Assembly: GCA_900319355.1 (NCBI GenBank) | Contig: ONOC01000004.1 | Coordinates: 1-64,000 of the forward strand | Direction of reading: 5' to 3' | Length of the DNA stretch: 64,000 nucleotides | Origin: an uncultured Eubacteriales bacterium | GTDB lineage: Bacteria > Bacillota > Clostridia > Lachnospirales > Lachnospiraceae | Part shown: piece by piece, positions 40,674 through 49,966 of the stretch | Numbering within the stretch: position 1 is the first letter of the stretch | How the letters are laid out: each line of letters starts with the position of its first letter | Notes under the pieces: generated by a model | The model's database searches: none | The model's input: only the letters and a program-made list of their open reading frames with translations | What the model was told of the DNA's origin: nothing | Translations under genes and position numbers: made by a program

Positions 40674-41605
40674 TGTTTTTCCACCTTATCCTCATGAACT
40701 CTGTTCAGCATCATCTCAAAATCCCGGCGGTGCGCCAGCGCCTGAGCAGACAGCATGGCTCCGTTAAACAGACTGATAACAGCCGCCAGAAGGGTGAAAC
40801 AGCAGACGATCAGTGTCGGGAAGCGACGCACCATTCCCGTGACATTAAACTCAGCAATCACCGGTATCAGAAAAGCGATCCCGAGAACAGCGAGAATCAG
40901 GCTGAGCCACGAGAAGAACCTCATAGGTTTGTAATCCCGGTACAGATTGGCGATCGTTCCCAGTACCCTGAAACCATCAGGGACAGTATTCAGCTTCGAT
41001 ACCGACCCTTCCGGGCGGTCACGATATTCGATGATGACATTCTCAATCTGCATTTTATGCGCGACCGCGTGAATCGTCATCTCTGTCTCAATTTCGAATC
41101 CCCTTGACAGGACCGGACAGGTTTTGACAAATTCGTAGGAAAAGGCGCGGAAGCCGGTCATGATATCCCTGATATTGCAGTGGAACAGATGATTGATCGA
41201 TCCTCTCACCAGACTGTTGCCGAAATTGTGAAACGGTCTCTTATTCTCGGTAAAATAGGTAGAGGAAAGACGGTCCCCGACCACCATGTCTGCATTGTGA
41301 TGCAGTACCAGATCTGCCATCTCCGGCGCTGATTCCATCGGATAAGTATCGTCTCCGTCAACCATGATATAGCACTCCGCATCGATCTCGCGGAACATGC
41401 GTCGTATGACATTGCCCTTTCCCTGCATATACTCATTGCGCACAACAGCGCCCGCTTCCTTCGCGATCTCCGCCGTCCGGTCCGAGGAATTATTGTTGTA
41501 TACGTAGATTACCGCATCCGGCAGGGCTTTTCTGCTGTCTTCCACAACCTTTCTGATCGTTTTCTCCTCATTATAGCAGGGTATCAGTACCGCAATCTTA
41601 TCCAT
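40670..41605 (-). CDS. Family 2 glycosyltransferase with C-terminal membrane segments
   Basis: This inverting glycosyltransferase probably works on a polyprenyl carrier, like dolichol-phosphate mannose synthase. The 311-residue product has the GT-A start IPCYNEEKTIRKVVED, the DXD-type MVDGDDTYPME near residues 76-86 and an acceptor loop FRAFSYEFVK. Two hydrophobic segments (about 232-252 and 263-288) follow and should hold it at the membrane. ATG 41605 has AGGTGAGAG upstream. It overlaps the DUF4422 gene. Confidence 0.9.
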   Translation of the reverse strand: MDKIAVLIPCYNEEKTIRKVVEDSRKALPDAVIYVYNNNSSDRTAEIAKEAGAVVRNEYMQGKGNVIRRMFREIDAECYIMVDGDDTYPMESAPEMADLVLHHNADMVVGDRLSSTYFTENKRPFHNFGNSLVRGSINHLFHCNIRDIMTGFRAFSYEFVKTCPVLSRGFEIETEMTIHAVAHKMQIENVIIEYRDRPEGSVSKLNTVPDGFRVLGTIANLYRDYKPMRFFSWLSLILAVLGIAFLIPVIAEFNVTGMVRRFPTLIVCCFTLLAAVISLFNGAMLSAQALAHRRDFEMMLNRVHEDKVEKQ

Positions 41606-41615
41606 CTCTCACCTG

Positions 41616-42731
41616 TCATTCTGAATGCATCCTGTCCATGCAGGTCTGAAACGCCGTTCTGAAATAAAATCCGCTGCGCAGCTTCTTTCCTGTCTCCCGC
41701 GCACCGGCACACAACGCCGCATATTCTTCATCCGTGATGCGCCGGATCGCCTCATCTGCCTCATAAAGACTCTCTACAGCAATACCAGCATGATGAGCAA
41801 GAACAAAATCCGCCACCGCCGCCTGCTTCCACACCAGTACCGGGAGACCCGATGCCAGATAAAGTGAGGTTTTGTGCGGATTGTTGTACCTAAGGTACTC
41901 ACCCGTATTGCCCGTACAGGTCTCTGCCGAAGGGCCATCCCATACCAGTCCGAAATCGCCGTCAAGTTTTCCCGGAAGAATATCCGCGGGAAAAGATCCC
42001 ATATAGTGCATTCTTCTGTCTGCGCGGGATCGGTCAAAATTAACCCCGTACAGGTTCATCTCCGTCTTTGTCTCTCTTCCCGTTTTTTCCTGCTCACGGA
42101 AAAAATCGTAAAGGTAGCCGGACTTTCCGGGATGAAGATTGCCGGCCACGACCAGCGTCGGGTTCTCATGACGCCGGGGCGTGATCATTTTCTGCTGTGT
42201 CAGATAATCAAAAATCTCCAGACAGACGATTCTCTCCGGGTCAAAACCGCGGCTGGTCAGACAGGCTTTCATATGTTCATTGTGGCATATGATCATGTCA
42301 AAGTGCCGCAGCAGTTCATTGTCTGAAAGTTCCGCTGTCTTTTCGCTTTTCGCATACAGCCCGCTGATCCCGCTTCTCAGAGATTCCAGATCGTGAATCA
42401 GCACGACAAAACGGCATTTCTTCTTTTCCTTTATTTCGGGTATATAATGCAGCGCTGCCCTCGTCCCGTAAAGCGGATGCTGAACCAGCACCACGTCCCC
42501 GTCTTCCACCAGGCGCTCCAGCTTCTTCCAACGCTCTGAACAGGTCTTCAGAAGCCAGACCTTTCCGAGCACTTCCTCTTTCTTTCCGTGCGGAATCGCA
42601 TATTTCTGAGTCGGAAACGGAAAGCTTTCCATGCCCATGCTGCGGCAGATCTCCGATACATCCGCCGGTGCCTTCGCGCCTGCATGATTATCACCCGACG
42701 TCTGCTGGTCGATGGAATAAATTCTGCTCAT
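41616..42731 (-). CDS. Galactofuranosyltransferase-like glycosyltransferase
   Basis: This is a GT-B-type transferase of the WbbI/GtfC-like group. The second ATG (42731) is used because GAAGGA would touch the first (42737). The 371-residue product shows the C-terminal donor-site block GDFGLVWDG followed by GEYLRYNNPHKTSLYLASG near residues 265-300 and VLVWKQAAVADFV. The block is shared with beta-1,6-galactofuranosyltransferases and some Lactobacillus and Streptococcus accessory glycosyltransferases. The N-terminal half carries VLVQHPLYGT and the acceptor region. It is in tight operon arrangement, 10 bases before the GT2 gene. Confidence 0.82.
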   Translation of the reverse strand: MSRIYSIDQQTSGDNHAGAKAPADVSEICRSMGMESFPFPTQKYAIPHGKKEEVLGKVWLLKTCSERWKKLERLVEDGDVVLVQHPLYGTRAALHYIPEIKEKKKCRFVVLIHDLESLRSGISGLYAKSEKTAELSDNELLRHFDMIICHNEHMKACLTSRGFDPERIVCLEIFDYLTQQKMITPRRHENPTLVVAGNLHPGKSGYLYDFFREQEKTGRETKTEMNLYGVNFDRSRADRRMHYMGSFPADILPGKLDGDFGLVWDGPSAETCTGNTGEYLRYNNPHKTSLYLASGLPVLVWKQAAVADFVLAHHAGIAVESLYEADEAIRRITDEEYAALCAGARETGKKLRSGFYFRTAFQTCMDRMHSE

Positions 42732-42755
42732 GATCATTCCTTCTTTCCACCGGTA

Positions 42756-43892
42756 TTACCTGTCGTCTGTCACTCCGTACAGACTCAGAAATCCCTGTAT
42801 CATGTCCTTCTGATCATAACCCCGGGCACGGATTTCCTGAACCGTATCGACTCTCTGTTTTCCGCTGACCCTTGCGATCTCGCGCACCCAGCGATCTACG
42901 TCCCCCGGGCGGATTCCCACAAAAGCCACGTGCTTCGTCAGCTTTGTCTCTCTGGTCATCCTGTCCGAAAAAACGGCGGGCAGTCCCGCTGCCTGTGCCT
43001 CCACGGCAACCACACTCAGTCCTTCAAATCTGGAAGGAAGTACGAACACATCCATCGCCTGAAGCAGTTTTTCCACATGCTCACTCGTCCCGTAAAAAAT
43101 CACATCATCCGAAAGTCCCATGTCGGCGGTTTTCTGCTTCACCGCCTCCCAGCGTGCCTCCGTTCCGTCATGTGACCCGATGAGAAGAAGCTTCGCATCC
43201 GGCCTGGATTTTTTCAGTGCAGCAAACACGTCGATCAGAAAACTCTGATTTTTCTGATATGAAAAACGGCCGACATGACCAAGGACAAACGCATCCTCCA
43301 GGCCCAGCTTTCTGCGCTCCTCCGCGCGGATCTCCGGACGGTAACGGAATTTCTCCAGATCAATGCCATTATGGACTTCCACAATGTCTTTTTCCGGAAT
43401 ACCCGGGTACATCCATTTCCCCGCCAGACGGGAACACGCGGCAAAATCTGTGCCAAGCGTCTTCAGTCTTCCCCTGAACAGATAATGCAGCGCCAGCTTC
43501 ACCGGACGGTAATTGCCATCCACGCCCGACGCATGGGAGTGAAAAATAATATGCGGAACGCCGGCCCGTTTTGCCGCATGCCCGAACGCATACAGTCTGT
43601 AAGCCGTGTCCCCGTGAATATGCACATAATCATAGTGGACCCGGGTCAGGAGATCATAAAGATTTTCCTCGAGCGTTTTCATATTCACATGATGCTGCCC
43701 CTCGATGCCGATAAAATGCACCGTTGTGCCCATCTGCTCCAGTTCTTTCAGATGGGCCGGATCCCTGAACGGCATGATGCACGCGATATCCATCACGCAG
43801 TCATCGGGGCGGTGCAGGATCACCTGCCTCACCAGCGCATACACGCCGCCGAATCCCTGATCATCCACATTAACTTCCAGAATTCTCTTCAT
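42756..43892 (-). CDS. Family 1 (GT4-like) glycosyltransferase
   Basis: This retaining GT-B glycosyltransferase belongs to surface polysaccharide synthesis. The 378-residue product begins MKRILEVNVDDQGFGGVYA, has HIHGDTAYRLYAFG and FHSHASGVDG in the acceptor domain, and shows the donor signature VGRFSYQKNQSFLIDVF. It ends with the E-x7-E type VLPSRFEGLSVVAVEAQAAGLP (motif SRFEGLSVVAVE near residues 297-308). The C-terminal 40 residues are charged. It lies 26 bases after the polymerase gene and is read with the rest of the cluster. Confidence 0.93.
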   Translation of the reverse strand: MKRILEVNVDDQGFGGVYALVRQVILHRPDDCVMDIACIMPFRDPAHLKELEQMGTTVHFIGIEGQHHVNMKTLEENLYDLLTRVHYDYVHIHGDTAYRLYAFGHAAKRAGVPHIIFHSHASGVDGNYRPVKLALHYLFRGRLKTLGTDFAACSRLAGKWMYPGIPEKDIVEVHNGIDLEKFRYRPEIRAEERRKLGLEDAFVLGHVGRFSYQKNQSFLIDVFAALKKSRPDAKLLLIGSHDGTEARWEAVKQKTADMGLSDDVIFYGTSEHVEKLLQAMDVFVLPSRFEGLSVVAVEAQAAGLPAVFSDRMTRETKLTKHVAFVGIRPGDVDRWVREIARVSGKQRVDTVQEIRARGYDQKDMIQGFLSLYGVTDDR

Positions 43893-43918
43893 TATAGAAC
43901 CATCCTGTTATCTTCGGA

Positions 43919-45220
43919 TCACGATTTCTGTGAATTCATGCCGCACCATGTACGGGGCAGGTACTGTTCCCTGCCGGATACCTCCGAATTTCTGCTGTCA
44001 TCCGCGAAAGCCAGAAGAAGAAACGGATTAAACTCCGGCTGTGCCAGCCGCGGTTCCACCATGCACAGGACGCAGATCATGATGAGTGTCAGCACCATAT
44101 AAAGATTATTTTCCAGGACCGCCCGAAAGATCATATAGCTGTACAGAAACACGATCACGCAAAGCATCACAATGCCCATATTCAGCAGAATCTGAAGATA
44201 CGAAGAATCCACATAGTTATAGAGCGACTCCACACGTCTTCTGCTCCAGCCGATCCAGGTGATGGGCTGTCCGAACCAGGTGATGCCGTAGCGGCCCATC
44301 GCCGTATAACCGAGTTTGAGGCGCCCGCTCAGCTTTCGGTTCAGAAACTCCATCACAGGATTCAGGGGCGAATAACAGGCATGAAGCGCAATGGCCGTTA
44401 TACAGCAGAGCGTCGGCACGGCCGTCAGCACCATGCGCCAGTTCCGGCGTGGCCGCTGTGCCGGCATTTCCTTCCCGGCGGTGCTCCGTTTTTTCGCCCG
44501 GAGACGAAGTCCCATCAGAAACGTCCATACGATATACACCATGCACACGAGCATGACCGACCGCGTATTCGTCATTTCGTACAGCCAGATATTGACCGCG
44601 CCGATCAGCAGCACCTCCACCAGCGTCATGCGCTCGCGGCGGATATTCACATAACACATCACCACAAAAAGAAAAACCGTCGGCGCAAGCATCGTCCAGG
44701 TAAAACCCAGTGAATGCCGCACCCTGTCTGTCGCATCAAAAAGATAATCCTCTGTCACCCCGGCTTCTGTCAGAAGCACCGTAATCAGCAGAATCAGCGT
44801 CCGCACCGTGAAAATACACTTCAGCATGCGCTGTGCGTCTGTGCCGGCCGCTGCCGTCATCATGATGAAAATAAACAGAATGGACCTGTCTCCGGAACAG
44901 AACGCCGTTAATCCCCCGGCTGCCATGAGGATCGCAGTCGCAGCCAGGCCCTTCGGTGTTCGCACATCGTGACAGATTTTCACGACAGCCGCCGCATAGC
45001 AGCTGTACCGGACAGCCTTCAGCAGTGAATCTGATACCGGTGATGACTGGCAGAGAACCGTTCCGGGAAGGAGCACTGCCGCCGTATAGACACAGAGCAC
45101 AATCAGGTAAGCATATTCCCATCGGAGTGCCTCTCCTTCCTCTGCGAGGCCGGGCATTTTTCTCCTGTTTTCCTGTGCTGACAGGGATTCTGTCCCTTCG
45201 ACACATACCGCCATACTCAT
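43919..45220 (-). CDS. O-antigen polymerase-like membrane protein (Wzy)
   Basis: The 433-residue product has about 10 to 11 hydrophobic segments and a large extracytoplasmic loop near residues 280-320 (ACYSPLNPVMEFLNRKLS and following). This matches repeat-unit polymerases in general layout, although Wzy proteins share little sequence. Position beside wzz, wzx and glycosyltransferases supports the assignment. Two starts, ATG 45220 and ATG 45214, share a GGAG site upstream and cannot be separated. The last residues (SGREQYLPRTWCGMNSQKS) are hydrophilic. Confidence 0.75.
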   Translation of the reverse strand: MSMAVCVEGTESLSAQENRRKMPGLAEEGEALRWEYAYLIVLCVYTAAVLLPGTVLCQSSPVSDSLLKAVRYSCYAAAVVKICHDVRTPKGLAATAILMAAGGLTAFCSGDRSILFIFIMMTAAAGTDAQRMLKCIFTVRTLILLITVLLTEAGVTEDYLFDATDRVRHSLGFTWTMLAPTVFLFVVMCYVNIRRERMTLVEVLLIGAVNIWLYEMTNTRSVMLVCMVYIVWTFLMGLRLRAKKRSTAGKEMPAQRPRRNWRMVLTAVPTLCCITAIALHACYSPLNPVMEFLNRKLSGRLKLGYTAMGRYGITWFGQPITWIGWSRRRVESLYNYVDSSYLQILLNMGIVMLCVIVFLYSYMIFRAVLENNLYMVLTLIMICVLCMVEPRLAQPEFNPFLLLAFADDSRNSEVSGREQYLPRTWCGMNSQKS

Positions 45221-45310
45221 TTTCTCCGTTTTCAGACACGTCCGTCAGGTCTGATTATCCTTCCTGAACATACGTCTTCCCGAACATACGTCTTCCCGAT
45301 CACCGGCAGC

Positions 45311-46819
45311 TCAGTTCAGAAGTATCGTACCTTCTACGTCCTTTCCAAGCGAATGAACCGTATCCAGAATTCTGTCCACGTGATCATACTTCGACTTTCC
45401 TATCTCCGCCGCAAGGATCACACCATATGATTCCTTCAGACTCCGGATCGCCTCAGGAGAATCCAGACTGCCCGATGCCGCGGAAATCGTTATTCCACTG
45501 TTCGTCGACAGCTTACCGGCTATATGCTCAAGCTGCACCCTGTCCAGATCGCCCGTCAGCAGCAGGCTGCCCCCGCCTTCCCGGATTGCTCTGATATTCT
45601 CATCTGCCATCCTGTAGCAGACATCCTGATCCCTGCTGCTGTAATATGCCATGGCATCCCGCCGGAAAAATCGATCCAGTCCCTTCCATCTGTCCGGGTT
45701 CTTCATCGGGATCACCGCGATCCTGCGGAAACCGTACTGACGGTTCAGTTCCTGCGCGCTGAAAATCACCCCCGAAAGCAGAATCCAGATCATGCCGAGC
45801 ACAAGATAAAGGATGATGCCCCCGATGAAGCCGGCCACGGCATATTTCAGCACGGGCTTCATCATCTGAGATGCGCTGACCGGCCCCGCCGCACTGCCCG
45901 TCGCCGAATTTTTCAGGCCCAGGGCATCCACCGTTGTCGTAAACGTATTTTCTCCGCTCATCAGATCATTCATCTGTTTCACGCGTTTAGCGGCCCAGTC
46001 GGTCACATCACTGTCCGCCACCGTTGAACTCACCTGATTGTGAAACGCGAGGTCATGTTCTCCGTATTCTTCTGTCACCTCAGTCTGATGATCCTTCAGC
46101 TGCCGGATGATTTCATCCAGGATATCCCCGGCGCCCTCTTCATCCGGATACACCACGCTGATGACAAGCGAACCGGACTCCAGTCCTGCCTCTGCGTCAC
46201 TTACCGAGACCAGTTCCTGCAGATACACGTCCTCTGTATGATACTTCTCTGCCAGCTCCGACCAGTCCACGTCGTAGAGTACAAACTGCCGGTAGGCTCT
46301 GAGGAGTTCCTTCATGGAAAAATCTTCCGAAGCCATCCTGACAGAGATATCCTCTTCCGACGATGACGTCACGGCATATGGGGTTTTCGCATCAGTCTGG
46401 TCATCATTTCCGGATACCCGGACCGACGTCTCCAGTTCTCCGATCAGATCCTCAATATTCTTCTTCCCGTCCCCTTTAAGAGACGTCACCAGATCCACCG
46501 AGGCAAAGCCCTCCCGGTTCGGGTCAATCTTCGCCAGTATGGAATGATTCAGATAGTCCGATCCCCGGTCAATCTGCGACAGAAAATATTCGTTATTCCC
46601 GTCAAAATCCGCACCGGATGCATCGCTGTCTTCTGCCTCTTCTCCTGATGTCTGCTCAGCATCATGATTCTCCGCTTCCGGAACCGCGGACCGGGTCATC
46701 CTGAAGGCCTTCCATCCGCCCAGAAGAACCGCCAGAATCAGTCCGAACACGAGCATCCTGCGCCATTTCAGGAAAACTGCCTGAATCAGAAGGCGCATAT
46801 TCATCGATCTGTCTCTCAT
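45311..46819 (-). CDS. Wzz-type chain-length protein fused to a degenerate tyrosine-kinase-like domain
   Basis: The ATG at 46819 follows GGAGGATATGAG; the longer frame to 46885 crosses the promoter. The 502-residue protein has a membrane segment near residues 24-44, a large extracytoplasmic domain of coiled and beta character, and a second membrane segment near 325-350. These are the two anchors of polysaccharide co-polymerases. The cytoplasmic C-terminus (about 370-502) follows the outline of a BY-kinase, ending YGVILAAEIGKSKYDHVDRIL. The P-loop position reads LLLTGDLDRVQLEHIAGKL, without GxGKS/T, so ATP binding should be lost. It is the first gene of the polysaccharide operon. Confidence 0.85.
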   Translation of the reverse strand: MRDRSMNMRLLIQAVFLKWRRMLVFGLILAVLLGGWKAFRMTRSAVPEAENHDAEQTSGEEAEDSDASGADFDGNNEYFLSQIDRGSDYLNHSILAKIDPNREGFASVDLVTSLKGDGKKNIEDLIGELETSVRVSGNDDQTDAKTPYAVTSSSEEDISVRMASEDFSMKELLRAYRQFVLYDVDWSELAEKYHTEDVYLQELVSVSDAEAGLESGSLVISVVYPDEEGAGDILDEIIRQLKDHQTEVTEEYGEHDLAFHNQVSSTVADSDVTDWAAKRVKQMNDLMSGENTFTTTVDALGLKNSATGSAAGPVSASQMMKPVLKYAVAGFIGGIILYLVLGMIWILLSGVIFSAQELNRQYGFRRIAVIPMKNPDRWKGLDRFFRRDAMAYYSSRDQDVCYRMADENIRAIREGGGSLLLTGDLDRVQLEHIAGKLSTNSGITISAASGSLDSPEAIRSLKESYGVILAAEIGKSKYDHVDRILDTVHSLGKDVEGTILLN

Positions 46820-46875
46820 CTCATATCCTCCGGAAAAATCAGCACTGTCTCCACAGGCTGCCCACAGATGTAAAA

Positions 46876-46904
46876 AGTATAACATACCTGCACTTCACCC
46901 GAAA
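46876..46904 (-). promoter_or_regulatory. Promoter of the polysaccharide operon
   Basis: On the minus strand TTTCGG (46904-46899), a 17-base spacer and TATACT (46881-46876) with an upstream TGT form an extended -10 promoter. It would start transcription near 46869, about 50 bases ahead of the wzz start. Confidence 0.62.
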
Positions 46905-46957
46905 GTCTGACTCTTTACCCGCCGTTTCGGGAACCAGGAGGCGAAAATACAGCTGAT

Positions 46958-47003
46958 AAAAAAGAGGCAGACGGTATACCTGTCCATGTATACCCTCTGT
47001 CTC
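46958..47003 (-). terminator. Terminator of the LCP gene
   Basis: On the minus strand GAGACAGAGGGTATAC pairs imperfectly with GTATACCGTCTGCCTC, followed by TTTTTT. It separates the LCP gene from the wzz operon, so the two are independently expressed. Confidence 0.85.
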
Positions 47004-47157
47004 CCTCTCATTCATCCGCTCACCATCTGCGGAGAATCCTCTGAATCATAAAATCCTGTTTCATTATTCATTGATACCCGCCAGTTGTCAGGAAACCGCC
47101 CTGATTTTCGTTTATGGCCGTCAGACATACTCCGGGATTCTCCCGCAGCGCCGCCTG

Positions 47158-48747
47158 TCAGTCGGAAACCTCCTCATCGGTGATCTGCTCTCCGCTCATG
47201 ACCTTCTGAAGAAGTTCCGATGCCTTTGATACATCATCATCATACGGAATCATGACATACGCCGTAAACGAAGGCATGGAATAAGTCGTCATATGCGCAT
47301 CAGAACCGCTGACAGAATATTTCTTCACATCCCAGGAAGCGCCGTCATTCAGCTGCATCTTCACAAGATCTGAAATTTCATCAGAGCTTACATTCGTCAC
47401 CATCATATCCTGCAGACTGTTCAGAACACTGGTGTAGTTTGTCAGCAGTGTGGTGCCGCTTGTCACCTTATCAATGACGGCACGGATGACTTCCATCTGA
47501 TCCTTGCCTCTCTGCCGGTCACCGCTGGCAAACGAATGACGCTCACGGGCAAAGGCCAGTGCCTGTGCACCATTGACGTAATTTTCTCCCTTATTATAGT
47601 GATACCCGCCTGCGGTAAAATCCTCAGGAGCGTTGACCGTAATGCCGCCGATGGAGTCGATCAGCTTCTCAAATCCGGTAAAGTTGATCTGCATGTAATA
47701 CTCAACATTCGTTGAGTACAGACCTTCGAGTGCGCCGATGGAACAGTCCACACCGTACAGACCGCAGTGCGTCAGCTTATCCTTAGCTCCGCCGCCCGCA
47801 GGATTTCCTACATAATAGTCACGGGGCGTGTTGATCAGCAGCACCTGCTTTGACTTCGGATTGACAGCCATCAGAATATTCACATCGCTGCGGCTGGTAT
47901 CGAGGATCTGACTTCTTGTATCCGATCCGCTGATGTACATAACAAAAGGTGTCGTGGTAATGTCACTGACTCCCTCAGCCGCTTCACTGTTCAGTTTATT
48001 AAAATCCGGCAGCGGCTCAGATGAAGATGACGCTGACTGTACCGCCGTATCGCCGTCCTTCGAGCTGTCATCTGAAGCTGTATCCTGCGCATAAATCGGG
48101 ATCTCATCCAGCAGTCTTGTGTCTGTCTCAAATGAAGCATATTCGTCAAAATCTGTCAGTGCCGCCGTATAGGCTTCGTTGATCAGGAGCGCATCCACCG
48201 TTCCGTCGTACAACGCCTTCGCACAGTCAGTCACACTGGCTTCATTCGTTGTTTTCGCTTCTTTTCCGAATTTCAGCTTCAGTGTATCCAGTGCTGCTGT
48301 CGTATTCTGCGTATCATAATTCTCCATGACACCGAAATTATAATCCTCGGCATCTGTGATCGCCTTGGCGGGATTATCCGCCATCACGTAGACGCCGACC
48401 ATGGCAGACAGCGTACCCTCGTTGTCCGTCACTTCATTCACAGATGTTTTCAGCTGCTGTGTCATCGATGCCGCGATAACCGATCCCACACCGAAGACAG
48501 CCGCCAGAATAATCGCAATAATTCTTCTGGCTCTTCTGGCCCTGCCCATGCGGTGTTTTTTCATCCCGCTGAAAAGCAGAATCGCCGTCACCACGAGAGA
48601 AAGTGCCATGCACAGCACCACAACAAGCATATATTTGTCAGGCAGCATATTGAGCGTCGCCAGACTGAACAGAGCAAATCCCTCCAGAATCGCCTGCACC
48701 AGAATCACCGTAACAGCAATCGGCATCCATTTCTTTCGATGAAGCAT
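47158..48747 (-). CDS. LytR-CpsA-Psr (LCP) family glycopolymer ligase
   Basis: LCP enzymes attach teichoic acids or capsule polymers to peptidoglycan on the outer face of the membrane. The ATG at 48747 is used (AAAGGAG about 11 bases upstream); the longer frame to 48837 lacks a site. The 529-residue protein has three hydrophobic segments in the first 110 residues and an extra extracytoplasmic domain of about 200 residues (binding-protein-like). The LCP core follows, with DVNILMAVNPKSKQVLLINTPRDYYV, the Arg-rich FARERHSFASGDRQRGKDQMEVI and the Asp of DSIGGITVN. It lies just upstream of, but separate from, the polysaccharide operon whose product it probably anchors. Confidence 0.92.
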   Translation of the reverse strand: MLHRKKWMPIAVTVILVQAILEGFALFSLATLNMLPDKYMLVVVLCMALSLVVTAILLFSGMKKHRMGRARRARRIIAIILAAVFGVGSVIAASMTQQLKTSVNEVTDNEGTLSAMVGVYVMADNPAKAITDAEDYNFGVMENYDTQNTTAALDTLKLKFGKEAKTTNEASVTDCAKALYDGTVDALLINEAYTAALTDFDEYASFETDTRLLDEIPIYAQDTASDDSSKDGDTAVQSASSSSEPLPDFNKLNSEAAEGVSDITTTPFVMYISGSDTRSQILDTSRSDVNILMAVNPKSKQVLLINTPRDYYVGNPAGGGAKDKLTHCGLYGVDCSIGALEGLYSTNVEYYMQINFTGFEKLIDSIGGITVNAPEDFTAGGYHYNKGENYVNGAQALAFARERHSFASGDRQRGKDQMEVIRAVIDKVTSGTTLLTNYTSVLNSLQDMMVTNVSSDEISDLVKMQLNDGASWDVKKYSVSGSDAHMTTYSMPSFTAYVMIPYDDDVSKASELLQKVMSGEQITDEEVSD

Positions 48748-48890
48748 TTCGTACTGACTCCTTTTCTTCCCTTGTTCCGTCGGTCTGACAGAACTGTACA
48801 AAACCTCACATCTGCATGCCTCTGCGACAGACCTCACTGCCCGTCAGGCCTGCAGCATGTGTACTAAGGCATGTGTAAAACACCTGCACA

Positions 48891-48919
48891 ATCATACCAG
48901 TCAGAATAAGTATTTTCAA
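48891..48919 (-). promoter_or_regulatory. Promoter of the LCP gene
   Basis: TTGAAA (48919-48914), a 17-base spacer and TATGAT (48896-48891) on the minus strand form a good sigma-A promoter. It gives an untranslated leader of about 137 bases. I see no recognisable riboswitch in the leader. The rest of the 48920-49114 gap shows nothing further. Confidence 0.7.
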
Positions 48920-49114
48920 TACCTTCACCGGTCAGGATCCGCTCATTTCCTCACTTTTCCGACCTGACGGTCCGTACCACCGTCATAAGGAAGCCGTCAT
49001 TCGTAATCGTAATCCCCGTTCAGACGAAACGCCGGTTCAGATCCATGTTAAAACATTTAAATATTGTGAAAGTATCATCAGTCATGATTTTCGGAGAGGC
49101 CGGAATACATAACA

Positions 49115-49152
49115 GGCCTCCTGTGATATATGCACTCATATCACAGGAGGCC
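49115..49152. terminator. Strong hairpin, 15-base perfect stem
   Basis: GGCCTCCTGTGATAT (49115-49129) pairs perfectly with ATATCACAGGAGGCC (49138-49152). No clear T run follows on either strand, so it may be a terminator of atypical form or another RNA structure. Confidence 0.5.
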
Positions 49153-49181
49153 CTTGCCTGTCGTATGCTGTTATCTCATTC

Positions 49182-49265
49182 CATACCGGCAGGAATCACA
49201 TTCATACCGGCAGGGATCACATTCATACCGACAGGGATCACATTCATACCGGCAGAGATCACATT
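49182..49265. repeat. Array of four 21-base tandem repeats
   Basis: Four units of CATACCGGCAGGGATCACATT (49182, 49203, 49224, 49245) follow each other without spacer, each with zero to two changes. Read on the minus strand they would spell NVIPAGM four times in frame, but that frame has no start or ribosome site outside the repeat. It is not a CRISPR, since there are no spacers. Confidence 0.9.
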
Positions 49266-49286
49266 CTCTTCCCTGCCCTGAAATGA

Positions 49287-49667
49287 TTACTTTAAACCGT
49301 ACCAGCCAACGGATTCATCTCTCCATCCGTACTGGCTGATCAGCACATTTCTCTCATTCTCATCCGTTGTATAGTGATGTGAGTTCACGCCGCTTCCGTT
49401 CGGATTGAACAGTCTGTAAACCTTTACACCCTTTGCGTCATCGGAATAGAAAACAGTGCCTTCATCTTTCCATTTATTCTCATTGATAAGGACCTGTCTT
49501 TCATGAGCATCAGCGGTGTAGTGATGCTCACCGGTAGCCGGATTGTATAACCTGTAAACCGGGGTGTTGGAAACTTCAGGAGATTTCCATGTGGTTGTTT
49601 CCTGCGCCCAGCCGGCCGTTTTCAGAAGAGCGGTGTATTCAATTTTATCTCCCTGAAAAAGCCACAT
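49287..49667 (-). pseudogene. Orphan DUF5648 repeat fragment of a surface protein
   Basis: The 126-residue frame contains two DUF5648-type units, each with VYRLYNPATGEHHYT-like sequence (VYRLYNP at about residue 38 and VYRLFNP at about 83). These are repeats normally found at the C-terminus of secreted wall-associated enzymes. There is no ribosome site before the ATG at 49667, and no signal peptide, so this is probably the severed end of a larger gene, now lost or unexpressed. The DNA upstream (49668-49966) is intergenic and AT-rich. Confidence 0.7.
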
Positions 49668-49966
49668 GATTTATATTTAACCAATATCAATATAACACCG
49701 GCAATAAATGCGCGGCAATTCGTGAATATATATAATATCAGTGCATTATTTTGATGAGATATTCCTTATTGACAACGTACAGAAATACTGCCGGGCGTAT
49801 TCCTGCGGGACAGAAGAGCAGACAAAACACCCACCGTGTGATCCGGATGAAGCTTCAGGGATGTGTGCTGTCAGCCAACCAATTTCATCTGTAAACGAAT
49901 TATACTGAGTAAAAACACAGTATCCGTGTTGAACCATTTTTGAAATATGGGAGGGAGGCAGTAAGT

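Noticed and set aside
35592..46819. Horizontally acquired island with mobile-element ends around the polysaccharide cluster
   Set aside because: No integrase, transposase or attachment repeat is visible at its edges. Base composition is a little lower in GC in the middle, but not enough to claim transfer.
48748..48884. Riboswitch in the LCP leader
   Set aside because: The leader is about 137 bases long, but I see no conserved riboswitch core or expression-platform hairpin.
49182..49265. CRISPR array
   Set aside because: The repeats are directly adjacent, without spacers, and no cas genes are present.
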